DNA from: Actinacidiphila sp. DG2A-62
GTDB taxonomy: Bacteria; Actinomycetota; Actinomycetes; Streptomycetales; Streptomycetaceae
Length of the DNA stretch: 64,000 bases
Direction: 5' to 3'
Assembly: GCF_035825295.1 (NCBI RefSeq)
Contig: NZ_JAYMGI010000002.1
Span: 6,439,501 to 6,503,500, forward strand
Shown one piece after another: positions 34,825 through 42,885 of the stretch (position 1 is the stretch's first letter; each line of letters begins with the position of its first letter). A program made the translations under genes and the position numbers. The notes below the pieces were generated by a model. It did no database searches. It was not told the origin of the DNA and saw only the letters and a list, made by a program, of their open reading frames with translations.

Positions 34825-35050
34825 GTCAGCTCAGCGCTGGGCGTTGAGTTGCCAGGGGCGCTGGGCTACGTTCGCGCCAGGCGCCAGCTCAATAGGGGCG
34901 CGGGGAACTGCGCGAGCAACCCATCTGCGGCCCGCAGGTCGTCACCGGCCCGAAGGGGCAGATCGGTCCGATCCGGACCACAGGCCCGGTGGGTGGTTGC
35001 TCGCGCAGTTCCCCGCGCCCCTGATGGCTGAAGCCCAGCGCCGGGCTGAC
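34825..35050. repeat. 226-bp nested inverted repeat between convergent genes
   Basis: The outer arms, 34825-34842 and 35033-35050, pair at 16 of 18 positions. The inner arms, 34894-34921 and 34995-35022, are a perfect 28-bp inverted repeat beginning AGGGGCGCGGGGAACTGCGC. The inner element is the well-known Streptomyces intergenic palindrome type. It can fold as a cruciform or as a long RNA stem and lies exactly between the convergent transporter operon and the cysteine desulfurase gene. Confidence 0.85.
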
Positions 35051-35052
35051 GG

Positions 35053-36219
35053 CTATGTCAGGCCGGCGGTGCGGGCGCGGGCGACCGCGGGGCCGATCGC
35101 GGCCAGCAGCTCCGCGACCTCGTCCGCCGTGGACGTGTGGCCGAGCGAGAACCGCAGCGTCGCCCGCGCGTGGTCGGCCGGCCGCCCCATCGCCAGCAGT
35201 ACGTGGCTGGGCTGCGCGACGCCCGCCGTGCACGCGGACCCGGTCGAGCACGCGATCCCCTGCGCGTCCAGCAGCAGGAGCAGCGCGTCCCCCTCGCAGC
35301 CGGGAAACGTGAAGTGCGCGTTGCCCGGCAGCCGGCCGGGCCCGGTCGGCGGCCCGTTGAAAATCGCGTCCGGCACCGTCGCCAGCACGCCGCGCACCAG
35401 CTCGTCCCGCAGCGCCCCGACCTCGCGGGCGAACTGCTCGCGCCGTTCCACCGCGAGCGTCGCCGCGGTGGCGAACGCCGCGATGGCCGGCACGTCGAGC
35501 GTGCCGGACCTGCTGCGCTCCTGGGCGCCGCCGTGCAGCAGCGGCACGGGCGTGTCCTCGCGGCGCAGCACCAGCGCGCCCACGCCGTACGGCCCGCCGA
35601 CCTTGTGGCCGGTGACCGTCAGCGCGTCGACCCCGCTCGCGGCGAAGTCGACCTCGACCTGGCCGAACGCCTGCACCGCGTCGGAGTGCAGCGGCACCTC
35701 GAACTCCCGGGCGACCTCGGCGAGTTCCGGCACCGGCAGGACCGTGCCGACCTCGTTGTTCGCCCACATCGCGGTCACCAGGGCGACGTCGCCGGGATCG
35801 CGCGCGATGACCGCGCGCAGGGCGTCGGGCAGCACCCGGCCGGCCTCGTCGACCGGCAGCCACTCCACGACCGCGCCCTCGTGGTCGGCCAGCCAGTGCA
35901 CCGCGTCCAGCACCGCGTGGTGCTCGACCGGGCTGGCCAGCACCCGCACCCGGCGCGGGTCCGCGTCCCGGCGGGCCCAGAACAGCCCCTTGACCGCGAG
36001 GTTGTCCGACTCGGTGCCGCCGCCGGTGAAGACGATCTCGCTGGGCCGGGCGCCGAGCGCGGCGGCGAGCTCCTCGCGGGACTCCTCGACGGTGCGCCGT
36101 GCCCGCCGCCCCGCGGCATGCAGCGACGAGGCGTTCCCGGTCGAGGTCAGGTGCGCGGTCATCGCCCGGACCGCCTCCGGGAGCATGGGCGTGGTGGCGG
36201 CGTGGTCGAAGTAGGCCAT
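35053..36219 (-). CDS. Cysteine desulfurase (IscS/NifS-like)
   Basis: 388 residues from ATG 36219. AYFDHAATTP opening, PLP-lysine in TGHKVGGPYGVGAL, and the sulfur-carrying cysteine in STGSACTAG. It takes sulfur from cysteine as a persulfide. The nearby mnmA needs a sulfur donor, so it probably feeds tRNA 2-thiouridylation. It is separated from mnmA by a thioesterase gene and transcribed the opposite way. Confidence 0.95.
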   Translation of the reverse strand: MAYFDHAATTPMLPEAVRAMTAHLTSTGNASSLHAAGRRARRTVEESREELAAALGARPSEIVFTGGGTESDNLAVKGLFWARRDADPRRVRVLASPVEHHAVLDAVHWLADHEGAVVEWLPVDEAGRVLPDALRAVIARDPGDVALVTAMWANNEVGTVLPVPELAEVAREFEVPLHSDAVQAFGQVEVDFAASGVDALTVTGHKVGGPYGVGALVLRREDTPVPLLHGGAQERSRSGTLDVPAIAAFATAATLAVERREQFAREVGALRDELVRGVLATVPDAIFNGPPTGPGRLPGNAHFTFPGCEGDALLLLLDAQGIACSTGSACTAGVAQPSHVLLAMGRPADHARATLRFSLGHTSTADEVAELLAAIGPAVARARTAGLT

Positions 36220-36341
36220 GATGCCCCCGATTCTACGATCGCCCCACGCCTGCCCGGACCACTCGTGACGCCCCCGGACGTCCCTCGCCGGCAGCTTCTC
36301 GCGGGCCGCCGCGGCCCCGCTCCCGGCGGCGGCCGGCGCCG

Positions 36342-37205
36342 CTACCCCCGCGGCGCGCGGGCGAGCTGGCGGGACTGGGCGACCAGGCGGTCGGCGCTGT
36401 CCCACAGCTCGCAGTCCTCCTCCAGGAGGCCGCCGGCGAGGTTGCGGGTGGTCAGGGAGACCCGCAGCGGGCCGGGCGCGGGCTTGGCGCGCAGGTGGAC
36501 GGTGAGTTCGAGGGTCGGCGTCCAGCCCTTCAGGCCCAGGTCGAAGGCGGTCGGGGGCAGCGCGTCCACCGCGAGCAGCAGGGACATCACGTCGTGGTCG
36601 CGCCCGTCGGCCAGGCCCAGCCAGCCGCGCATCTGCCCGGACCCGGAGGGCATGCCGATCGCCCAGGCTGCGGTGGCCGGGTCCAGCCGCAGATCCAGCC
36701 GGTCCAGGATGGCGGTCGAGCCCTCGACGGGACCGCCGGCGGGCGCGTCCGCGGAGGAGACGCAGTCGGCGTAGGAGGGCATCGCCGGCGGCAGGGCGGA
36801 GGTGCGCACCTCGTCGGGCAGCGCGTCCAGGTCCCCGTAGCCGGCGATCACGCGTATGCGCTCGACCTCGCGGCCGTCCTCGCCGGTCTGGAAGAGCGAC
36901 GCCTGCCCGGTGGACATCGTCCGGCCGGCCCGCACGGTCTGCGTCCTGATCACCGCCGGGCCGGGCTGGGACGCGGTCAGATAGTGCGCCGTGATGGTCA
37001 GCGGATCGGGGTGCGGCAGGGCCTCGCGCAGCGCTCGCCCGAGCACGGCGAGCAGATACCCGCCGTTGACCGCCGCGATGATCGTCCAGCCCGCGGACAG
37101 CACCGCGTCGAAGCTCCCCGGCTCGCCGGGACGGGGCGTCACCGCCGTGTCCCGGTCGAACTCGTTCGTCGTCCCGCCGCCCGCGAGGGCCTCCACCTGT
37201 GCCAT
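36342..37205 (-). CDS. Thioesterase-family protein (TesB-like double hotdog)
   Basis: 287 residues. Two hotdog halves: FDAVLSAGWTIIAAVNGGYLLAVLGRAL at the start, and the second half with RDHDVMSLLLAVDALPPTAFDLG ending in TRNLAGGLLEEDCELWD. This is the pattern of actinobacterial acyl-CoA thioesterase-like proteins. Predicted to hydrolyse an acyl-CoA in the cytoplasm; chain length unknown. ATG 37205; shares a 95-bp divergent promoter region with mnmA and lies 122 bp upstream of the desulfurase gene on the same strand. Confidence 0.85.
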   Translation of the reverse strand: MAQVEALAGGGTTNEFDRDTAVTPRPGEPGSFDAVLSAGWTIIAAVNGGYLLAVLGRALREALPHPDPLTITAHYLTASQPGPAVIRTQTVRAGRTMSTGQASLFQTGEDGREVERIRVIAGYGDLDALPDEVRTSALPPAMPSYADCVSSADAPAGGPVEGSTAILDRLDLRLDPATAAWAIGMPSGSGQMRGWLGLADGRDHDVMSLLLAVDALPPTAFDLGLKGWTPTLELTVHLRAKPAPGPLRVSLTTRNLAGGLLEEDCELWDSADRLVAQSRQLARAPRG

Positions 37206-37300
37206 GTCCGTAGGTTACCCATCAGTAGGTGCTGTTTGTCCACTGCTGTCGGGTGAACGCTGAGCGACCGCTTACCCGTTCCCGCCGTTACCCTGGACGG

Positions 37301-38482
37301 GTGAGCGACAACCCCATCGAGCCCGGTCAGCCGCCGGCCGCGCGCCCGGGCCCGGGCGCCGACGCGCGCCCGCGGCTGCGCGTCCTGGCCGCCATGAGCG
37401 GCGGTGTGGACTCCGCGGTCGCCGCGGCCCGCGCCGCCGAGGCGGGCCACGACGTCACCGGCGTCCACCTCGCCCTGTCCGCGAACCCGCAGAGCTTCCG
37501 CACCGGCGCCCGCGGCTGCTGCACCGTCGAGGACTCCCGCGACGCCCGCCGCGCCGCCGACGTCATCGGCATCCCCTTCTACGTGTGGGACCTGGCCGAA
37601 CGCTTCCGCGAGGACGTCGTCGAGGACTTCGTCGCCGAGTACGCGGCGGGCCGCACGCCCAACCCCTGCTTGCGCTGCAACGAGAAGATCAAGTTCGCCG
37701 CGCTGCTGGACAAGGCGCTCGCCCTCGGCTTCGACGCGGTCTGCACCGGCCACTACGCCTCCGTCGTGGTCCGCCCCGACGGCCACCGCGAGCTGCACCG
37801 CGCCAGCGACGCCGCCAAGGACCAGAGCTACGTCCTCGGCGTGCTCGACGAACGGCAGCTCGCGCACGCGATGTTCCCGCTCGGCGACACCCGCACCACC
37901 AAGGACGACATCCGCGCCGAGGCCGAGCGCCGCGGCCTGGCCGTCGCCCGCAAGCCCGACAGCCACGACATCTGCTTCATCGCCGACGGCGACACCCAGG
38001 GCTTCCTGGCCGCCCGGCTCGGCTCGGAGCCGGGCGACATCGTCGACGAGTCCGGCGCGCGGCTGGGCGCCCACACCGGCGCGTACGGCTTCACCGTCGG
38101 CCAGCGCAAGGGCCTGCGGCTCGGCGTGCCCGCGCCCGACGGCAAGCCGCGCTACGTCCTGGACATCTCCCCGGTCGACAACAAGGTCACTGTCGGCCCC
38201 GCCGAGGCCCTGGACGTCACCGCGCTCACCGCGATCCGGCCGCGCTGGTGCGGCGAGCCGCCGGCCGGCCCGGCCGCGTACACCGCGCAGCTGCGGGCGC
38301 ACGGCGAGGACGTCCCGGTGACCGCGGAACTCGTCGACGGCGAGCTGCGGGTGGCCTTCGGCGAGCCGGTGCGCGGCGTCGCCCCCGGCCAGGCGGTGGT
38401 GCTCTACGACGGCACCCGGGTCGTCGGCTCGGCGACCATCGCCACCACCGACCGCGCGGTGCGCGCGGGTGCCGGCGTATGA
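37301..38482 (+). CDS. mnmA: tRNA-specific 2-thiouridylase
   Basis: 393 residues from GTG 37301 (a short Pro-rich N-terminal extension before the fold). PP-loop SGGVDS at 33-38; catalytic cysteines Cys123 (TPNPCLRC) and Cys225 (HDICFI); DQSYVLG tRNA-binding motif. It makes 2-thiouridine at wobble position 34 of Lys, Glu and Gln tRNAs. The stop overlaps the next start (ATGA), so it is translationally coupled to the LOG-family gene. Confidence 0.97.
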   Translation: MSDNPIEPGQPPAARPGPGADARPRLRVLAAMSGGVDSAVAAARAAEAGHDVTGVHLALSANPQSFRTGARGCCTVEDSRDARRAADVIGIPFYVWDLAERFREDVVEDFVAEYAAGRTPNPCLRCNEKIKFAALLDKALALGFDAVCTGHYASVVVRPDGHRELHRASDAAKDQSYVLGVLDERQLAHAMFPLGDTRTTKDDIRAEAERRGLAVARKPDSHDICFIADGDTQGFLAARLGSEPGDIVDESGARLGAHTGAYGFTVGQRKGLRLGVPAPDGKPRYVLDISPVDNKVTVGPAEALDVTALTAIRPRWCGEPPAGPAAYTAQLRAHGEDVPVTAELVDGELRVAFGEPVRGVAPGQAVVLYDGTRVVGSATIATTDRAVRAGAGV

Positions 38483-39009
38483 ACGTCGGCGTGTTCCTGT
38501 CCGCGGCCGACCTGGGCGAGGAGTACACCGCGCCCGCCAAGGAGTTCGGCAGGCTGCTCGGCGAGGGCGGCCACACCCTGGTGTGGGGCGGCTCCGAGGC
38601 CGGTCTGATGAAGGTCGTCGCCGACGCCGTGCAGGAGGCGGGCGGCCGGCTGGTCGGCGTCTCGGTGGAGTTCCTGCACCAGCTGGCCCGCGCGAACGCC
38701 GACGAGATGGTCGTCGCCCGCGACCTCGCGCACCGCAAGGCCGAACTGCTGGCCAGGTCCGACGCGATCGTCATCATGGTCGGCGGCACCGGCACGCTGG
38801 ACGAGGCCACGGAGATCCTCGAACTGAAGAAGCACGGCATGCACCGCAAGCCCGTGGTGCTGCTCAACAGCGGCGGCTTCTACGACGGCCTGGAACAGCA
38901 GCTGCGCCGCATGGAGAGCGACGGGTTCCTGCCGCTGCCGCTGGACGAGCTGGTCCACTTCGCGAGCGACGGCGCGGCCGCGCTGGCGTACCTGGGAGAG
39001 CAGGAATGA
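38479..39009 (+). CDS. LOG-family (TIGR00730-type) Rossmann-fold protein
   Basis: 176 residues. The family motif is seen as VGGTGTLDEATEILELKKHG (PGGxGTxxE with a Val in place of Pro), and KPVVLLNSGGFYDGL is typical. Homologues are cytokinin-activating nucleotide 5'-monophosphate phosphoribohydrolases or nucleosidases of uncertain bacterial role. Starts at ATG 38479 overlapping mnmA and ends overlapping the SDR gene (ATGA), so three genes are tightly coupled. Confidence 0.88.
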   Translation: MNVGVFLSAADLGEEYTAPAKEFGRLLGEGGHTLVWGGSEAGLMKVVADAVQEAGGRLVGVSVEFLHQLARANADEMVVARDLAHRKAELLARSDAIVIMVGGTGTLDEATEILELKKHGMHRKPVVLLNSGGFYDGLEQQLRRMESDGFLPLPLDELVHFASDGAAALAYLGEQE

Positions 39010-39794
39010 GCGAGACACTGCCGGACGGCTCCGGCGCACCGGACGGCTCCGGCGTACCGGACGGCTCGCGCGGATCGGACGGCTCGCGCGGGCCGGGTCC
39101 GCGACCGCGCGTCCACCTGCTGACCGGCGGCGGCTCCGGGATCGGCGCGGCGCTCGCCCGCCGGCTGCTGGACCGCGGCGACGAGCTGTGGCTGCTGGCC
39201 AGGGACGCTGGCCGGGCCCGCGAGCTGGCCGCGCGGCACCCGGGCGTGCGCACGCTCGTCGGCGACCTGGGCGAGCCCGCCCGGCTGTCCTGGGCACTGG
39301 GCCATCAGGCGCCGCCGGACCGGCTGGACAGCCTGCTGCACATCGCGGGCACGGTCGAGCTGGGCCGGGTCGGCGACCTCACGCCGAAGATCTGGAACGA
39401 GACGCTCGCGGTCAATCTGGTCGGCCCGGCCGAGCTGACCCGGCTGCTGCTGCCGCAGCTGCGGCTGTCCCGCGGCCACGTGGTCTTCGCCAACTCCGGC
39501 GCGGGGCTCACCGCGCACGCCGAGTGGTCGGCGTACGCGGCGAGCAAGCACGGCCTGCGCGCCCTCGCGGACTCGCTGCGCGGCGAGGAGCACGCCAACG
39601 GGGTGCGGGTCACCACGGTCTACCCCGGCCGCACCGCCACGCCCATGCAGGCCAAGGTCCACCAGCAGGAGGGCAAGCAGTACGACGCGGCACGGTGGAT
39701 CGACCCGGAGTCGGTCGCGACGGCCGTCCTCACCGCGATCGACCTGCCGCGCGACGCGGAGGTGACGGACCTGAGCGTCCGGCCGGGGGCTTGA
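39006..39794 (+). CDS. Short-chain dehydrogenase/reductase with repetitive N-terminus
   Basis: 262 residues from ATG 39006. The first ~32 residues are a PDGSG/SDGSRG repeat made by an 18-bp DNA repeat. Then comes the classical SDR fold: TGGGSGIG cofactor motif at ~41-48, the IAG (NAG-like) motif, catalytic Ser (NSGAG) and YAASK. It oxidises or reduces an unknown substrate with NAD(P). The last codons lie inside a 20-bp tandem repeat that continues past the stop. Confidence 0.9.
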   Translation: MSETLPDGSGAPDGSGVPDGSRGSDGSRGPGPRPRVHLLTGGGSGIGAALARRLLDRGDELWLLARDAGRARELAARHPGVRTLVGDLGEPARLSWALGHQAPPDRLDSLLHIAGTVELGRVGDLTPKIWNETLAVNLVGPAELTRLLLPQLRLSRGHVVFANSGAGLTAHAEWSAYAASKHGLRALADSLRGEEHANGVRVTTVYPGRTATPMQAKVHQQEGKQYDAARWIDPESVATAVLTAIDLPRDAEVTDLSVRPGA

Positions 39795-39850
39795 GCGTCC
39801 GCCCCGGGGCCTGAGCCTCCGGCCGGGGGTCCGAGCCTCCGGCCGGGGGC
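39771..39850. repeat. Four 20-bp tandem repeats spanning the SDR stop codon
   Basis: Head-to-tail 20-bp units at 39771, 39791, 39811 and 39831 (type CTGAGCGTCCGGCCGGGGGC), 1-4 mismatches between copies. The TGA stop of the SDR gene (39792-39794) lies in the second unit, so repeat number could change the C-terminus only slightly. A degenerate copy follows near 39857. Confidence 0.75.
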
Positions 39851-40051
39851 CGGGCTGCCGAGCCTCGGCCGGGGGCCCGCGCCGCGCGGGGCGCCGCGCG
39901 CGCCCGACCGCGCGCTACCGCACCTGACCGCACCCCGATCTCCCCCGACCGTGTGGTTCCGGGTCCGCGCCGTTGACGCGTCGTCCGGTTCGTCCGCATC
40001 CGGACCGTAGGGTCGTCCGCGCCCCACCCGGTCCGAGGGAGCGGATTGACC

Positions 40052-41233
40052 ATGGCCTCAGCCACCGCCGCCCGCCGCGGCTCGCCGCACCCCGCGCTGG
40101 CCGCCGCCCTGCGGTTCGCCGCGCCCGCACTGCTCGGCTACGCCGCCGCCCGGCTGCTCGGCATCGGCCTGCTGACCTACCTGGCCGAGCGGCGCGGCGA
40201 GTCGCCCGGCACGGTGCTGTACGGGTCGTGGGACGCGCGCTGGTACCAGGACGTGGCCGAACACGGCTACGACCACACCGTCAGCGGCACCCCGGGCACC
40301 TGGCACGCCTGGAGCAACCTCGCCTTCTTCCCGCTCTACCCATGGCTGTGCCGGATCGCCGACGCGGTCCTGCCGGTGGGGCTGCCCACGTCCTGCTGGC
40401 TGGTGGCGACGGCCGCGTCGATGGCCGCGGCGTGGCTGGTGTTCCTGGTCGGCGACCGGCTGCACGGGCGGACCACCGGCACCGTGCTCGCCGTGCTGTG
40501 GGGGTGCCTGCCGCACGCGGTGGTCGAGTCGATGGCGTACACCGAGTCGCTGTTCACGGCGCTGTGCGCGGGCGCGCTGTACGCGGTGCTGGCCCGGCGC
40601 TGGGTGACCGCCGGGCTGCTGGCCGCGCTGGGCGGACTGACCCGGCCCACCGGGATCGCGCTCGCCGCGGCGGTCTCGGCGGTCGCGCTGCTCGCGGCGG
40701 TGCGGGCGTCGCGGTGCGGCGGGTCGTGGTGGCGGCCGGGCGCCGCGGTGCTGCTGGCGCCGGCCGGGTGGGCGGCCTTCGTGGTCTGGGTGGGGCTGCG
40801 GCTGCACCGCGCGGACGGCTACTTCGCGGTGCAGGACGCGTGGGGGAACAAGCTCGGCAAGGGCGGTTACCTGCTGCGGCGCGTCCGCTGGGTCTTCCTC
40901 GGGCAGCGCGGCGGCGACGTGCCGGTCGCGTACGTCGTCGTCACGCTCGTCGTCGTGGCGTCCTTCGCGCTCTTCGCGCTGTGCGTGGTGCAGCGCCAGC
41001 CGCTGCCGCTGCTGCTGTTCTGCGGGGCGCTGCTCGCGGTGGTCGCCCTCGGCAAAGGCGCGTACATCGCTCGCGCGCGTTTCCTCCTGCCGGCCTTCCC
41101 CCTCCTGATCCCGCTCGCCCGCGTCCTCGCCCGCGCCCACCCGCGCACCATCGCGTACACCCTCACCACCGCGGCCCTCGCCTCCGCGGTCTACGGCGCC
41201 CACCTCACCCTCATCTGGACCGGCCCCCCATAA
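40052..41233 (+). CDS. PIG-V-like integral membrane glycosyltransferase
   Basis: 393 residues, about nine TM segments. The first extracytoplasmic loop has SWDARWYQDVAEHGYD, the acidic motif of the GPI mannosyltransferase PIG-V/GT-C clan, followed by AFFPLYPW. C-terminal RARFLLPAFPLLIPLA is also typical. Predicted to transfer a sugar from a polyprenyl phosphate on the outer face; acceptor unknown. ATG 40052 is preceded by GAGGGAG at 11 nt. Confidence 0.85.
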   Translation: MASATAARRGSPHPALAAALRFAAPALLGYAAARLLGIGLLTYLAERRGESPGTVLYGSWDARWYQDVAEHGYDHTVSGTPGTWHAWSNLAFFPLYPWLCRIADAVLPVGLPTSCWLVATAASMAAAWLVFLVGDRLHGRTTGTVLAVLWGCLPHAVVESMAYTESLFTALCAGALYAVLARRWVTAGLLAALGGLTRPTGIALAAAVSAVALLAAVRASRCGGSWWRPGAAVLLAPAGWAAFVVWVGLRLHRADGYFAVQDAWGNKLGKGGYLLRRVRWVFLGQRGGDVPVAYVVVTLVVVASFALFALCVVQRQPLPLLLFCGALLAVVALGKGAYIARARFLLPAFPLLIPLARVLARAHPRTIAYTLTTAALASAVYGAHLTLIWTGPP

Positions 41234-41787
41234 CCCGCCCCCGGCCGATTCGCCAGGAGGCCCCGCCTCCTCCGCCTTCCTCCGCCGCCGCGGCGGGACG
41301 CGGGACGGCGGAGTTCGGCGGTGCCGAGCCGACGCCTTGCCCGCGGCGGGGGCGGGTGTTTCGGAGGAGGTTCGTCTCCAGCACCGACCTCCGCTGCCGG
41401 CGCGGTCCGGCGGTGACGGACCGCCCCGCCCTGCGGGCCCCGCGGCCGGTTCCCCGCCGGGGTGCGGTGGTCCGGAGGAGGCTCCGCCTCCTCCGCCTCC
41501 TCCCGCCGCCGCGGCGGGATGCGGGATGGCGGAGTTCGGCGGTGCCGAGCCGGCGCCTTGCCCGCGGCGGGGGCGGGTGTTCGGAGGAGGTTCGTCTCCA
41601 GCACCGATCTCCGCTGCCGGCGCGGTCCGGCGGTGACGGGCCGCCCCGCCCTGCGGGCCCCGCGGCCGGTTCCCCCGCCGGGGGTGCGGTGGTCCGAAGG
41701 AGGCCCCGCCTCCTCCGCCCCTCCCTCCGCCGCCGCGGAGGGTGCAGGTCGGCGGGGGGAGAGCGCGCGAGCGAATACTCTGCGGGG
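41234..41787. repeat. 221-bp tandem direct repeat, about 2.2 copies, in a 554-bp gene-free gap
   Basis: Copy 1 spans 41255-41475 and copy 2 41476-41697, and a third copy begins at 41698 and fades by about 41735. Copies 1 and 2 are nearly identical, differing at a few positions and small indels. Each unit starts with AGGAGGCTCCGCCTCCTCCG (a self-complementary stem) and contains GCGGAGTTCGGCGGTGCCGA and GGAGGTTCGTCTCCAGCACC. Open frames run through on both strands, but composition shows no convincing protein. The last ~50 bp (to 41787) should hold the promoter of the MetE-like gene. Confidence 0.85.
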
Positions 41788-42819
41788 GTGACTAGCGATG
41801 ACGTTGCCGACGAGGCGTTCACCCTGCCGGAAGGCGCGGCGACCGGGGTCGGGTCCATGCCGGGCGGCGACGCCCGCGAAGCGGCCAAGATCGCGGTCGA
41901 GGCCGTCGACCGGCTCCCCTTCCTCCCGGAACTGCCCGCCCGCGGCCCCGGCGCGGACATGATCGGCCGCACCCTCGGCCTCCTGGTCGACCTGTACGCC
42001 CGCGTCGAGCCCAGCGGCTGGCGCTTCGGCGACCGCCCCGGCCGCGACACCCGCCGCGCCCGCTCCTGGCTCGGCGAGGACCTCGACGCCCTGGAGGAGT
42101 TCACCCAGGGCTACCAGGGCCCGCTGAAACTGCAGGCCGTCGGCCCCTGGACGCTCGCCGCCGGCGTGGAGCTGCGCGGCGGCGAGGCCGCGCTGGCCGA
42201 CCCCGGCGCCTGCCGCGACCTCGCCGCGTCCCTCGCCGAGGGCCTGACCGCCCACCTCGCGGAGGTCAGAAAGCGCGTCCCCGGCGCCCGCCCGCTGCTG
42301 CAGCTCGACGAGCCGTCGCTGCCCGCCGTCCTGGCCGGCCGGGTCCGGTCCGCCAGCGGCTACCGCACCCACCCCGCGGTGGACCGCGCCGCCGCGCAGT
42401 CCGCGCTGCGCGACCTGATCGCCGCCGCGGGCGCCGCCGGCGTCCCGGTGACCGTCCACTCCTGCGCCCCCGACGTGCCGTTCGCGCTGCTGCGCTCGGC
42501 CGGCGCCGCCGGGATCTCCTTCGACTTCCAGTTGCTCACCGAACGTGACTGGGACGCCGTCGGCGAGGCCGTCGAGGCCGGCACCGCGCTCTTCGCCGGT
42601 GTCGTACCCGGCGACGATGCCCCGTTGTCAGACCCTGCGGGTAGCGTCAGTGGTGTTCGGGCGCTGTGGCGCAGGTTGGGACTGGCACCGGAGACCGTCG
42701 GCAGCTCCGTGGCCGTCACCCCGGCCTGCGGTCTGGCGGGGGCCTCACCGGCCTACGCCCGTGCCGCCCTCGTGCACTGCGCGAAGGCCGCACGCTCGCT
42801 CGTCGACAACCCTGAGTGA
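41788..42819 (+). CDS. Short cobalamin-independent methionine-synthase-like protein (MetE C-terminal barrel)
   Basis: 343 residues from GTG 41788, only the C-terminal catalytic barrel of MetE (full MetE is about 750). Zinc-ligand pattern retained: His224-x-Cys226 (TVHSCAPD) and Cys314 (TPACGLAG); LQLDEPSLP also matches. It lacks the N-terminal barrel, like archaeal core-MetE proteins and many Streptomyces paralogues. It may methylate a thiol using an unusual methyl donor, or do an unrelated zinc-thiol alkyl transfer. It sits 66 bp upstream of ligA on the same strand. Confidence 0.88.
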   Translation: MTSDDVADEAFTLPEGAATGVGSMPGGDAREAAKIAVEAVDRLPFLPELPARGPGADMIGRTLGLLVDLYARVEPSGWRFGDRPGRDTRRARSWLGEDLDALEEFTQGYQGPLKLQAVGPWTLAAGVELRGGEAALADPGACRDLAASLAEGLTAHLAEVRKRVPGARPLLQLDEPSLPAVLAGRVRSASGYRTHPAVDRAAAQSALRDLIAAAGAAGVPVTVHSCAPDVPFALLRSAGAAGISFDFQLLTERDWDAVGEAVEAGTALFAGVVPGDDAPLSDPAGSVSGVRALWRRLGLAPETVGSSVAVTPACGLAGASPAYARAALVHCAKAARSLVDNPE

Positions 42820-42885
42820 CAGCGCACGCCGCGCGCACACCGCGCACACCGCGCAGACGGCCCACCGCGTAGGAAGGACGGAACC

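Noticed and set aside
41255..41735. CRISPR array or coding repeat in the 221-bp tandem repeat
   Set aside because: The unit is far too long, has no spacer structure and no cas genes, and the open frames show no protein-like composition.
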